Source of the DNA: Bog-756 sp963730685
GTDB taxonomy: Bacteria > Actinomycetota > Acidimicrobiia > Acidimicrobiales > RAAP-2
Reading direction: 5' to 3'
NCBI GenBank assembly: GCA_963730685.1
Contig: CAVSSP010000001.1
Coordinates: 1,426,001 to 1,490,000, forward strand
Length of the DNA: 64,000 nt
Of this stretch, positions 35,908-46,568 are shown in pieces (the first letter of the stretch is position 1; the number at the start of each line of letters is the position of its first letter). Both the position numbers and the translations under genes were made by a program. Under the pieces are notes generated by a model, which ran no database searches, was not told where the DNA came from, and saw only the letters and a list, made by a program, of their open reading frames with translations.

Positions 35908-37197
35908 GTGAGCATCATCGAGCAGGTCATCGGTAGGGAGGTCCTCGATTCGCGCGGCAACCCGACCGTCGAGGTCGAGGTCGTCCTCGACTCCGGATCG
36001 GTCGGGCGGGCCATCGTCCCCTCGGGTGCGTCGACCGGTTCGTTCGAGGCGGTCGAGCTCCGTGACGGGGGCAGCCGCTACGCCGGCAAGGGAGTGCTCG
36101 GGGCGGTCGCCAACGTGAACGGGGAGATCGCCGACATCCTGGAGGGCACCGACGCCCTGGACCAGCGGGGCGTGGACCTCGCCCTGATCGACGCCGACGG
36201 CACCCCGAACAAGGCACGGCTGGGAGCCAACGCCATCCTGGGGGCGTCGCTGGCCACGGCCAAGGCCGCGTCCGACGAGCTGGGACTCCCGCTCTTCCGC
36301 TACGTGGGCGGTGCCGACGCCCACGTGCTGCCGGTGCCCATGATGAACGTGGTCAACGGCGGGGTCCACGCCGACAACTCCATCGACCTGCAGGAGTTCA
36401 TGATCATGCCGGTGGGGGCGGCGTCGTTCTCCGAAGCGCTGCGCTGGGGCGTGGAGACCTATCACGCCCTGGCGGGCGTGCTCCGGCAACGGAAGCTGTC
36501 CACCGCCGTGGGTGACGAGGGTGGGTTCGCCCCCGATCTGGCCTCCAACGAGGAGGCCGTCCGGATCCTCGTGGAAGCCATCGAGGCCGCCGGTCGTGTG
36601 CCGGGCTCCGACATCGCCATCGCCGCCGACCCGGCCAGCAGCGAGTTCTACAAGGACGGTCACTACGTGCTGGCCGGCGAGGGCCGGGCCCTCGACTCGT
36701 CGGAGATGGTCGGGTACTGGGTGGACCTGGTCGACCGGTATCCCATCGTGTCCCTCGAGGACGCCATGGCCGAGGACGACTGGGACGGATGGGCGGCGCT
36801 CACCGAGGCGCTGGGGGACCGGGTGCAGCTGGTGGGGGACGACCTGTTCGTCACCAATGAGGAGCGGCTCCGGCGCGGGATCGAGGCCGGCACGGCCAAT
36901 GCCATCCTGATCAAGGTGAACCAGATCGGAACCCTGACCGAGACGTTGGGGACGATGGCACGGGCCACCCGGTCGGCGTACGCCTGTGTGATGTCGCACC
37001 GCTCGGGGGAGACCGAGGACGCCACCATCGCCGATCTCGCCGTGGCCACCAACTGCGGCCAGATCAAGACGGGTGCACCGGCGCGGTCGGACCGGGTGGC
37101 CAAGTACAACCAGCTGCTGCGCATCGAGGGGATGCTGGGCGAGACGGCCGCCTTTCGCGGTGGCGACGCGCTGTCGTCGCGGGGTGCCACCCGGTGA
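35908..37197 (+). CDS. eno: Enolase
   Basis: Glycolytic conversion of 2-phosphoglycerate to phosphoenolpyruvate. 429 residues from GTG 35908 with AGGAGCGGGG upstream; begins SIIEQVIGREVLDSRGNPTVEVEV. Signature residues are visible in GDEGGFAPDL (catalytic Glu), SLEDAMAEDDWDGW, VGDDLFVTN (metal Asp), ILIKVNQIGTLTET (catalytic Lys) and SHRSGETED. Stop overlaps the ftsB start by GTGA. Confidence 0.98.
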   Translation: MSIIEQVIGREVLDSRGNPTVEVEVVLDSGSVGRAIVPSGASTGSFEAVELRDGGSRYAGKGVLGAVANVNGEIADILEGTDALDQRGVDLALIDADGTPNKARLGANAILGASLATAKAASDELGLPLFRYVGGADAHVLPVPMMNVVNGGVHADNSIDLQEFMIMPVGAASFSEALRWGVETYHALAGVLRQRKLSTAVGDEGGFAPDLASNEEAVRILVEAIEAAGRVPGSDIAIAADPASSEFYKDGHYVLAGEGRALDSSEMVGYWVDLVDRYPIVSLEDAMAEDDWDGWAALTEALGDRVQLVGDDLFVTNEERLRRGIEAGTANAILIKVNQIGTLTETLGTMARATRSAYACVMSHRSGETEDATIADLAVATNCGQIKTGAPARSDRVAKYNQLLRIEGMLGETAAFRGGDALSSRGATR

Positions 37198-38309
37198 GTG
37201 GGCGCCACGCCCACTCGAAGCGCTCGAAGAAGCCGGTCGAGCCCAAGCCGTTCCTGCCCGCCAAGGAGGTGCGTGCGGCCACCGCGGCCGCCCCGGCCCC
37301 ACGGGGCCGGACGAAGGCTTCGTCGCGGACCAAGACCCGGGGGGCGAAGGCCGCCGCTGGGACAGCGCGTGGCTCTTCGAGGCGGCCCAAGGAGACGGCA
37401 CGTCCGGCAACGTCGTCGGCTGGGCGGACGTACCCGGCGACCTCGACGGCCCCGAACCGGTCGAAGGACGCCAAGGACGCGGGGTCGGAGAAGGCCCCCA
37501 GGCCGCCGAAGCGAGCTCGGGGGCCGAAGGCACCGGCGCGGGGGGTGGTGTCCAGGGTCACGGCATTGGCCGGGGCGCTCAGACCTTCCGCGATGTTCCG
37601 GGCACTCAAGCCGGGTCGACGTCGCGGGCCGGCAACGGGGACGGAACCTCGACGCACCCTTCTCCACCCGTTCCGCCGCGGTGCCCCGGCCGTCGCCCCG
37701 GCCGCTGCCCGCGCCACCGCCCGCACGGGTGCGGCCACGGCCAAGACCGGCGGCGCCGAGGAGAGGCACAAACAACCCACCTCGGCGGCCACCCGGCGCA
37801 ACCGGATCCCCGTGGCGGTGGCCGGGTTGTTCGCCGCGTTGGTGCTCATCGCGGGATTCCCCGCCGCCAGCCTGTTGTCCCAGCATCACCAGCTGTCGGC
37901 GGAAGCGGCGCAGCTGAGCCAGCTCCGACAGGACAACGGTCAGCTGGCCCGTCAGGAGAACGCCCTGAACTCCAAGACGGAGATCAACCGTTTGGCCCGT
38001 CAGGACTACCAGATGGTCAACAAGGGTCAGGTGCTCTACGACGTGCTGCCGCCGTCGGGCCAGCGGACGGCGACGACGGTGCCCGGTGGAACGGAGTCCG
38101 GCGATCCGGGCAACCAGCCGCTGGTGGCACCGTCCAACGCCCCTGACATGTCGCCCGATCCGGGCCTACCCCAGACACCAGCTCCGACCACCTCGTCCTC
38201 GACGGGCGGGACCGGCTCAGGGTCGGGTGCCTCGTCGGCCGCCGGCAGCACGGGCCAACCGTCCAGCTTCTGGGGACGGGTGGCCAACACACTCGAATTC
38301 TGGCAGTGA
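37194..38309 (+). CDS. ftsB: FtsB/DivIC-family division protein with long basic N-terminus
   Basis: 371 residues. The first 195 residues are Arg/Lys/Ala/Pro-rich and low-complexity, predicted cytoplasmic. Then comes one transmembrane helix (RIPVAVAGLFAALVLIAGFP) and a short coiled coil (HHQLSAEAAQLSQLRQDNGQLARQ) with the septum-protein signature ARQDYQMVNKGQVLY. The C-terminal tail is Pro/Ser/Thr-rich. FtsB links FtsL and FtsQ in the divisome. Usual bacterial FtsB is 100-150 residues, actinobacterial ones about 200; this one is unusually long at both ends. Coupled to eno (GTGA) and to DUF501. Confidence 0.9.
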   Translation: MSGRHAHSKRSKKPVEPKPFLPAKEVRAATAAAPAPRGRTKASSRTKTRGAKAAAGTARGSSRRPKETARPATSSAGRTYPATSTAPNRSKDAKDAGSEKAPRPPKRARGPKAPARGVVSRVTALAGALRPSAMFRALKPGRRRGPATGTEPRRTLLHPFRRGAPAVAPAAARATARTGAATAKTGGAEERHKQPTSAATRRNRIPVAVAGLFAALVLIAGFPAASLLSQHHQLSAEAAQLSQLRQDNGQLARQENALNSKTEINRLARQDYQMVNKGQVLYDVLPPSGQRTATTVPGGTESGDPGNQPLVAPSNAPDMSPDPGLPQTPAPTTSSSTGGTGSGSGASSAAGSTGQPSSFWGRVANTLEFWQ

Positions 38310-38848
38310 CCGGGCGGGTCACCCCCGGTTCGGACGGGGGGGCCGATGAACGGCCCGACCGGGCACCCGGTGGCGAGACCTCCGGTGACCCAGGGAGGGA
38401 CGCCCACGCCGACGCGGTCGCCGTGGCCGAACTGCTCGGTCGGCGCCCGGCCGGTGCGTTCGAGGTCGTGGTGCGGGCGGAGGACGGCTCGCCGGCGGTG
38501 ATCGCCAATGCCCCCTTCCTCGACGACGGCACACCGATGCCGACCCGGTACTGGCTCGTCGACCCTGCGCTGCGCGAGGTGGTGAGCACCCTCGAGTCGA
38601 CCGGAGGGGTCCGTCGGGCCGAGGGGTCTGTGCCGATGGAACAGATCGCCGAAGCCCATGCACGCTACGCCGCCGAACGGGATGCCCTGATCCCCTCCCA
38701 CCATGTCGGTCCGAGGCCGTCGGGCGGGGTGGGAGGCACCCGCCAGGGGGTCAAGTGCCTCCACGCCCACCTGGCCTGGTGGCTCACCGGCGCCGACGAC
38801 CCGGTCGGGGAGTGGACGGCCGGGCAGATCGGGCTGCATCCCGACTGA
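38306..38848 (+). CDS. DUF501 family protein
   Basis: 180 residues; conserved core is AVAELLGRRPAGAFEVVVRA, NAPFLDDGTPMPTRYWLVDP and RQGVKCLHAHLAWWLTGADDPVGEW. Universally found beside ftsB in actinobacteria; the last motif (C-L-H-A-H) suggests a metal or catalytic site, but the function is unknown. Overlaps the ftsB stop by 4 bp. In most relatives ppx is next; here an accessory block intervenes. Confidence 0.92.
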   Translation: MTGRVTPGSDGGADERPDRAPGGETSGDPGRDAHADAVAVAELLGRRPAGAFEVVVRAEDGSPAVIANAPFLDDGTPMPTRYWLVDPALREVVSTLESTGGVRRAEGSVPMEQIAEAHARYAAERDALIPSHHVGPRPSGGVGGTRQGVKCLHAHLAWWLTGADDPVGEWTAGQIGLHPD

Positions 38849-38938
38849 CGGTGCGACCGTGCCGCGGGCACGCCGAAGGCGAGGTGGCGGCCCTCCGGTT
38901 CGAGAGGCGCCCCAACCACCAGGGGTTAGGGTTGCCCA

Positions 38939-39370
38939 ATGAGTGAATCCCTCAGCCCGTCGCCCATGCTCGAGCTCTTCGTTCGCAACGTTCAAGAACA
39001 GTTTCCGAAGACCGAGGCCGACAAGGTCGATCGTTATGGCGCTGCGATCGCCAAATCCACATCGGACGCCGACGCCAAGCGGGCCCGGCGGTGTTTCCAC
39101 TGGGCATTCGAGATGGCGGACGACAAGAGCCGGTCCCATCCGAGGTGGCGTGAGCTCAAGGAACTCCATCAGGAATGGAAGGACACCTGGTTCGGATTGG
39201 AGTTCGGACTGACCGGGAATCAGGGCGTCAAACGGCATCCCGAAGAGGACATGCACATTCAGTGGGTCGAGGATGCCGTACTGGTGGCCAAGGCGCTCGG
39301 CGAAGAAGATGGATGGGACAAGTCACCCTGGGAACAGCTCTTGGGTGAGCTTGTCGAGATGGGCACGTGA
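38939..39370 (+). CDS. Hypothetical protein, 143 residues
   Basis: MSESLSPSPMLELFVRNVQE; helical, charged, no signal peptide or membrane segment. Trp/His-rich centre (FHWAFEMADDKSRSHPRWRELKEL, stated here only as part of residues 56-79, and HIQWVEDAVLVAKALGEEDG). I recognise no family. Its base composition is lower in G+C than the flanking core genes and it opens the accessory block between DUF501 and ppx. The frame is intact with normal amino-acid use, so it is probably a real gene. Confidence 0.6.
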   Translation: MSESLSPSPMLELFVRNVQEQFPKTEADKVDRYGAAIAKSTSDADAKRARRCFHWAFEMADDKSRSHPRWRELKELHQEWKDTWFGLEFGLTGNQGVKRHPEEDMHIQWVEDAVLVAKALGEEDGWDKSPWEQLLGELVEMGT

Positions 39371-39419
39371 TCCCGTAGACCAAGGGACGGGTGGCGTCCG
39401 GGCGTCCTACGATGGGCTG

Positions 39420-40022
39420 ATGGCGAGGCGGTCGGCCGCTCTCTTGGTGGCTCTGGTGGCGATCGGCTCGACTGCCTGCGCGACAACCAGCTCCAGCTCA
39501 TCGCCAACCACGACTTCGACAAGTCCCTCAGTCCCCAGCGCGCTGGCGACGACCACGACCACGACCACGACCGCTTCCGGACCGATGTGCAGGAACGGCC
39601 AGATCAGGGTTTCGATTCAGTCCAGTCTCGTGGGAGCAGGGTCGGCGGCGGCGGAGCTCGGGTTCCTGAACGTGAGCAAGGCTCTCTGTACCCTCCGCGG
39701 CTATCCCGGCGTTGCCGCGCTCGATCTCCAGGGCCAACAGATCGCGCAGGCACAGCGAAGCGACCTCGACGGAGGATCACCGACCGCGGGCCAGAATCTG
39801 AACCCTGGGCAGCTCGCCGAGGCATTGCTCTCGGGCAGCGATGGGTCGTCCCGGACGTGCGGCACCTTCACCCGCTCATTCCGGGTGACACCACCGAACA
39901 TGACTCAGTCGGCAGAGGTGACGGCCGACAGCACGTCAGCGCCGATCGGGGCTTCCGATGCCTGCCCGATTTCGATCGGCCCCGTCACGCCCGAGACACC
40001 GCAGCCGACCCCATCCGGCTAG
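39420..40022 (+). CDS. DUF4232 secreted/lipoprotein
   Basis: 200 residues. Signal peptide RRSAALLVALVAIGSTACA with the Cys at residue 20 acting as a probable lipidation site, then a Thr/Ser-rich linker, then the DUF4232 core (CRNGQIRVSIQSSLVGAGSA, LGFLNVSKALCTLRGYPGVA, and a terminal CPISIGPV). DUF4232 is a common actinobacterial surface domain of unknown role with two conserved disulfides. Start ATG 39420. Confidence 0.8.
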   Translation: MARRSAALLVALVAIGSTACATTSSSSSPTTTSTSPSVPSALATTTTTTTTASGPMCRNGQIRVSIQSSLVGAGSAAAELGFLNVSKALCTLRGYPGVAALDLQGQQIAQAQRSDLDGGSPTAGQNLNPGQLAEALLSGSDGSSRTCGTFTRSFRVTPPNMTQSAEVTADSTSAPIGASDACPISIGPVTPETPQPTPSG

Positions 40023-40246
40023 CGCGCGACCGTGCAATCCAGGGGCTGAGGACCATCGGCCACGAATCCGGCCTCTCACGCTCGGTGATTTGGGGCAATG
40101 GCTCCTGGCCTTCTGGGCAGTCGCCTGACCTGGTTCGCCACCGGTCATCCCAACAGCCTCGGCGAACGCCTCCGATGGTGACACCGTGAAGAAACCGCCC
40201 TGGTGTCGTCTACTCTTTTGCCTACCGGCGGCGACAGGGGGTTCCG

Positions 40247-43200
40247 GTGGCCACCACCGAGAACATCACGGTGCTCTTCACTGATCTGGTGGGTTCGACT
40301 GCGCTCGCATCTTCGCTGAGCCCAGAAGCAGGTGACCAGGTACGCCGCAAGCACTTCTCTGCCCTCCGCCAGGCCATCGTCACCTCCGGCGGCACCGAGG
40401 TCAAGAATCTGGGCGACGGCCTCATGGCGGTCTTCCCCGCCGCCTCGGCGGCTCTGAGCTGCGCGGTGGCCATGCAGCAGGTGGTCCACCGCGACAACTT
40501 GGACGCCGACAGGCCACTCGGGCTCCGGGTGGGATTGAGCTCGGGCGAGGCGAGCAGGGAGGCCGATGACTACTTCGGCGACCCGGTCATCGAGGCCGCC
40601 CGGCTCTGTGCGCGGGCCGAAGGCGGCCAGATACTCGCCGCCGACCTGGTGCGGGCCAACGCCGGTCGCAGGAGCGCCCACACCTTCACGGCGATCGGAG
40701 ATCTGGTGCTGAAGGGCCTGCCTGAGCCCATCGAGACCCTCCAGGTCGACTGGGAGCCTCTCCACGCCGACGGACCAGGTTCGGGAAGGGTGCCGCTTCC
40801 CACCCGTCTGACCGATCTCCCCGCCGTCGGAGTCATCGGTCGGGAGCACGAGCTCGCACTCCTTGACGCGGCCGCCAAGCGTGTGGCCAGCGGCGAGGGA
40901 CGGGAGCTGGTCCTCCTGGCCGGGGAGCCGGGCCAGGGAAAGACCACCCTCGTGTCCGAGCTGGCCAGAGGCGCCTACGACGGGGGCATGACGGTGCTCC
41001 TCGGTCGCTGCGACGAGGAGGTGGGGGCACCGTACCGACCGTTCCACGAGGCCCTCTCCCACCTCGTCGCTCACGCCGACGAAGAGCTGCTCCGCACCCA
41101 TGTGGCCGACCATGGCGGGGAGCTGACCCGCATGGTGCCAGCCCTCGGTCGGCGTCTGGGCGAGCTGCCCCCGCCCCGGACCACTGATCCAGATGCCGAG
41201 CGCTACCTCCTCTATGGCGCCGTGGTGGGACTGCTGGAGGAGGCGAGCGGGCAGCGTCCCGTGGTCCTGGTGCTCGACGACCTGCACTGGGCGGACAAGC
41301 CGAGCCTGCAATTGCTCCGCCACGTGGTGGCCAACTCCTCGGCCAGCAAACTCCTGATCCTCGGGACCTATCGCGACGGGGAGCTCTCTGCGGCCCACCC
41401 CCTCACGGAGGCCCTGGCCGCGCTGCACCGGGAGCCGTCCGGGGTCTCCACGGCCGACCTGAAGGGCCTGGAGGACACCGGGGTCATCGCCTTCATGGAG
41501 TCGGCCGCCGGGCACGAGCTCGACGAGGCCGGGGTGGGACTGGCCCACCAGCTCTATCGGGAGACCGACGGCAATCCTTTTTTCGTGGCCGAGATACTGC
41601 GAAACCTGTCGGAGTCAGGCGACATCTTCCAGGACGCCGGCACGGGGCGCTGGATGGCCAAGGACACCGAGGGACCACTCTCCCTTCCCCACAGCGTGCG
41701 GACGGTGATCGGCACCCGCGTCTCGCGGCTGGGTGAAGGGGCCACCAAGGTCCTGTCGACGGCATCGGTGATCGGGCGGGACTTCGACTTCGATCTCTTG
41801 GCTGAGACGACCAAGGTCGACGAGGACGAGCTCATCGACCTGCTCGACAGTGCCCAGCGCGCCGCGATCGTCCAAGAACTCTCCGACTCATCCGGGCGCT
41901 ACACCTTCTCTCACGCACTGGTCCAACACACGCTCTACGAGGACATCGGCGGAACGAGGCGCTCCCGGCTGCACAGGTCGGTGGGCGAGGCCATCGAGCG
42001 CCTCTACGGGCAGAACAGCAGAGACGTGGTCGGAGAGCTGGCCAGGCACTTCCTCCTGGCCACCAGTCCCACGCACTCGGACAAGGCCATTGCCTATGCC
42101 AAGCGGGCGGGCGACGCCGCCCTCGAGGCGCTCGCCCCAGACGATGCGGTCCGTTATTTCTCCCAGGCGCTGGAGCTCGCCGCCCGCACATCGGGTACGG
42201 ACCCATTGATACCCATCGACTTGTTGATCGGCCTCGGCTCCGCGCAGTGCCAGGTGGACATCGCCTCGTCCCGCGGGACGCTGCTGGAGGCGGCTCGACG
42301 GGCCCAGGGGCTCGGCGACACCCGTCGCCTGGTGGCGGCGGTACTGGCCAACAACCGAGGGTGGTTCAGTGCGCTGGGTCAGCTCGACGCCGAAAACGTC
42401 GACATGATCGAAGCGGCGCTCGATGCCCTACCCGCGACCGACAGCCCTGAACGGGCGCGCCTTCTCGCCACGCTGTGCAGCGAGGTCAACTTCTACCGCC
42501 CCCTCGATCGCCGCCTGGCCCTGGCCGACGAGGCCAAAGCGATCGCCCGTCGCCTCGGGGATCGGGCCGTTCGTCGATGCGGTGACCAGGTGCACCACGG
42601 CCCTCAGCGCCCCTTCGACCCTCGCCACCGAGTTGGCGGATATCGAAGAGGCGTTTGCCGCCGCCCGCGACCTCGATGATCCCGTGCCCTTTTTTCTCGT
42701 CACCGGATTCAGTTCCTCGATTGCCGTCCGCGCCGGCCAATTCGAGCTGGCCGCGGAACGGTTGACGATGTTTCGCGCCATGGCCGAAAAGCTCGGACAG
42801 CCGTTGTTCCTGTGGTCCGCCGACTACAGTGCCGCCTCGCTCGCCTTGTTGCACGGCGACACCGAAGAAGCCGAGCGGCTCGCCACTTCGGCCCTCGAGG
42901 TGGGCACGGCAGGCGGTCAGCCCGACGCCCTCGCCTTCTACGGCCTGCAGCTCGTCAAGATTCGCGACGAGCAGGGCCGGTTGGGCGAGATGGCGTCGCT
43001 CATGGCCGACGCGGTCGAGCAGAATCTGTCGATGCCCTCCTTCAGGGCCGTCCTGGCGGCAGCCCATCTCGAGGCGGGCGACGAGGGGTCGGCCCGGGAG
43101 CTGGTGGACGAGGGTGCCGCCGAGTCGTTCGCCCTACCTGCCGACAACGGGTGGTTCGACGGGATGGTCAGCTACGCCAGGGTGGTGATCGAGCTGCAGC

Positions 43201-43565
43201 TCCGTGACCATGCCGAGCTGTTGATCACACAGCTGGCTCCGTTCCGGGACCAGGTTCCCCACGACGGCCTGGTCACGCAGCCACCGGTGGCGACGTACCT
43301 CGGCGCCCTCGCAACCGTGGTCGACCGCTTCGAGGAGGCCGAGTCGTACTTCGGGCAGGCAGCCGAGCTCAATGCCCGTGGCGGGATGAAGTTCGCGGAG
43401 GCGTCGACCGACATGTTGTGGGGTCGGATGCTCGTTGCTCGGAACGGACCGGGCGACTCCGACCGCGCCCGCCAGCTGCTCGAGCAGGCACGGAAGGGCG
43501 CCACCGTCGGCGGCTACGCCACGGTGGAACGTCAGGCAGTCGCCGAGTTGTCGAGACTGTCGTGA
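40247..43565 (+). CDS. Class III cyclase-domain / AAA ATPase / TPR signalling protein
   Basis: About 1106 residues. Residues 1-165: nucleotide cyclase domain with VLFTDLVGST (metal Asp) and KNLGDGLMAVF (Lys and second metal Asp); the transition-state Asn is replaced (GDPVIEAARL where active enzymes have VNxAAR). Residues 200-500: ATPase with Walker A LAGEPGQGKTTLV and Walker B VLVLDDLHWAD. The rest is TPR-like helices. A frame break near 42570 (after ARRLGDRA) splits the gene; the second part continues in the next frame to 43565. The architecture matches actinobacterial guanylate/adenylate cyclase-AAA regulators, though it lacks a DNA-binding domain. Confidence 0.85.
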
Positions 43566-43680
43566 TCCGCCCACCATTCAGGGGGATCCGCCAAAGCACT
43601 GCACTGATCGGATCGACCGGGACCGCCGGACACGGACTGGGTAGGTCGCCGCTCGGAGGTGACCCACCCGGCGACCATGG

Positions 43681-43887
43681 TCACCGGCCGTAGCGATGGA
43701 TCCTCGTCGAGCCCGACTTCCGTGACACGATGATCATCGTATTCCCACCCCGCCGATCCGAGGGCGTCAAGATCCGCCACGACCGGAGGCCCCTCGTCGC
43801 TTTGTAGGGTTCTTCCCACTTGATCCTGTGATCAGCGCACGTCTGTCGAGCGATACGCACTGCTTCGGATTCAGACATCGAACTCAC
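43681..43887 (-). CDS. Small hypothetical protein, 68 residues
   Basis: MSSMSESEAVRIARQTCADH; then WEEPYKATRG, SWRILTPSDRRGGN and IIVSRKSGSTRIHRYGR. The pattern (short helix, then beta strands ending in I-V-x-x-x-x-G) looks like a small PepSY-like or immunity-type fold. No signal peptide. No family is recognised with certainty. Stands alone between two larger genes in the accessory block. Confidence 0.5.
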   Translation of the reverse strand: MSSMSESEAVRIARQTCADHRIKWEEPYKATRGLRSWRILTPSDRRGGNTMIIVSRKSGSTRIHRYGR

Positions 43888-43969
43888 GCGTCAACTCTAC
43901 GCACCTCACCACCCGGCCCGCGGTGGCGGACGCCAGATGGTCGCACCCAGAGCACGCCCCCGGCCGCTC

Positions 43970-44734
43970 CTAACCGATCAGCTCCCTGACCGCTGGGAAC
44001 TCGTGCCAAGCGTCACTCAGGGAGGAGTACCAGGACTCTGCGTGGCCTGGCACCTGCAATCTCCAATAGAGGGCCATGCGAGTGACGTCACTTTGGATGT
44101 TCCCCCCGATGTTGTGGCCCAACAGGTAGTGCGCTAGGAGCACGTCGCCACGGCGGCCGTGGATCTGAACAGGCTCTTCCAGATCGAGATCGGGATCGGG
44201 ATAGCCGCGAGCAGCGGCGAATCCTCCCGGGCCACTCCGGGCGAAGAAGGCGGCGTGGGCGAGGTGGCTACCGGGCCACACCCATAGGTTCCCTACGTCG
44301 TCGACGTTCTGATCGGTGAGGAGCAGGCCCGCAAGCAGGGTGAATGTTCCCGGCGTGACCTGGTCGGGGGCGTAGCCGTCAATGTGAGGCCGACCCGGAC
44401 GATGGTCGTACGGCGGAACATTGAAAGCCACTTGGACCTGACCGAACGCTACGTCCACTTCGTCAGGCCGGACCAGATCGGTCGCGGCCTCCATGATCCC
44501 GAGCGGTCGGTCCAGAACAGCGAAGAGGGGTGGAGACTCGCTGGCGTTCCGCCAAATGAAATGGCTGCCAACCTGATCCTCGGGCCAGGGCTCCTCCCCG
44601 AGCAACCGCTCGACCTCGGTATCCACGAGATCGCAATCTTCGACACTCGCCAGGCCGTGGACAACGACGAAGCCGCGTTCGGTGAAGTGCCGAGCGTGTT
44701 CTTCGGTCAACACGGCACCTTGTGACCACGGCAT
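43970..44734 (-). CDS. Phytanoyl-CoA dioxygenase (PhyH) family oxygenase
   Basis: 254 residues from MPWSQGAVLTEEHARHFTER. Fe(II)/2-oxoglutarate ligands: H-x-D in RPHIDGYAPD, distal His in YLLGHNIGGN, and the 2-oxoglutarate Arg in VTRMALYWRL. GFVVVHGLASVEDCDLVD is the typical PhyH start. The frame stays open upstream to 44908 but without similarity; MIYDRR at 44752 is an alternative start. Substrate unknown; such enzymes hydroxylate small molecules or lipids. Confidence 0.87.
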   Translation of the reverse strand: MPWSQGAVLTEEHARHFTERGFVVVHGLASVEDCDLVDTEVERLLGEEPWPEDQVGSHFIWRNASESPPLFAVLDRPLGIMEAATDLVRPDEVDVAFGQVQVAFNVPPYDHRPGRPHIDGYAPDQVTPGTFTLLAGLLLTDQNVDDVGNLWVWPGSHLAHAAFFARSGPGGFAAARGYPDPDLDLEEPVQIHGRRGDVLLAHYLLGHNIGGNIQSDVTRMALYWRLQVPGHAESWYSSLSDAWHEFPAVRELIG

Positions 44735-44945
44735 GCGTCGATCGTAAATCATGATGCAAAGAAGCCTCGGCCAGAAGAGGGCCCGGGCCGTCCCACCCAC
44801 CCACTGGCGTTCGGGATGCCATCGGGTCAGGCAGCCGAACCATCGGTCGGTGGTACCGGGAACGTCTAGGCGGATGACGGTCTCCAGGCTACGGCAGCGG
44901 CGCTTCACCCGTCCGGTGACACCCCGGGGATACTCCCTGAGCAGA

Positions 44946-45870
44946 TCAGCGCTGGGCGATCGCCTCGCGGACGGCGGGTACGACTTCGTGAGCCCAGAGG
45001 TTCACGGTGGTGTCACTGATGATGTCGCCAGGAGCGACCAGGTAGATGAACGCGGCGGCGCGATGTTCCAGGACGGCGAATGTCAGCTCCTCCACCCACT
45101 GGGTCACGGTGCCCCCGATCCAACGGCCCTCGCCGTCGCGGGTCTCGGGGAGCGGTTCGCGCGTGAAGCGCCCGGACACGTTGTAGATGGTGCCGACGTC
45201 AGTGGGGTCCCGCCCCACCGCCGCGGCCGCCTCGTCGACGATGGGCCGGGACTCGGCCACCAGGGCGCTCCGCCAGTCGGCCAAGTGCCCTGGTACCCAT
45301 CCGTCGGCGCGTCGGCCAGTGACGGCCAGGGTCTTCGGGCCGAGCGCCCCGATCCAGATGGGTGGCGTTGGCGCGGCAGCAGGGGTGAGCCCCGCCACCT
45401 GGTAGAACTCGCCGTCGAACGTGACCGGATCGCCTCCGCCGGAGAGGGCTCTCACGACAATGATCGCCTCTTCGAGCGCTCGCACCCGGTCTCCGGGCGA
45501 CAGGCGCGGTACCCCGAGAGCGACGATCTCCTCCCAACTTCCGCCCGCACCCACTCCGAGAACGAATCGACCCTGAGAGATCGTCGACAAGCCCGTGACG
45601 GTCCGGGCGAGGATGGGAGCGGGACGGCTCAGCAGGTTCGTCATGATCACCGCCCCGGTGATGTCGTTGGTTGCCCCCAGGACGAACCCCATGGCGGCGT
45701 AGGCGTCGAGGCGGTCGGCGAAGTACGGATGGTCGGACAGGCTCACGACGTCGAGACCCGACCGGTCGGCCATCCGCGGCGTGCGTCAGTATCTCGCCCA
45801 CCTGGTGGACGCCGGTCTCCAACCCCATGCCGAACAGGACGTCGTGCGCGGGACTCACCAGACCATTCAA
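44946..45870 (-). CDS. LLM-class F420-dependent oxidoreductase
   Basis: Luciferase-like TIM barrel: SLSDHPYFADRLDAYAAMGF, then LSRPAPILARTVTGLSTISQGRFVLGVGAGG and PPIWIGALGPKTLAVTGRRADGW are typical F420-binding segments. Residues 1-30 (GLVSPAHDVLFGMGLETGVH) lie in a different frame; a one-base shift near 45778 joins them and gives the expected 308 residues. As written the gene would start at an internal Met (45773) and lack its first strand. F420 use is inferred from family. Confidence 0.87.
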
Positions 45871-45931
45871 TCAGTGTTCGGACGGGGGGCGGACTTCTTC
45901 CTCGATCGCCGGAGGCCGTTACTCTTGCGAA

Positions 45932-46480
<549 letters not shown>

Positions 46481-46568
46481 CCACCGCATGGTAACGGTTG
46501 ACCGCGGCGGCGAACCGTGAGACCCTGACGTGGCGGCTGCGAAGAGCGCCCAGGCGGAAGGCCAGATC

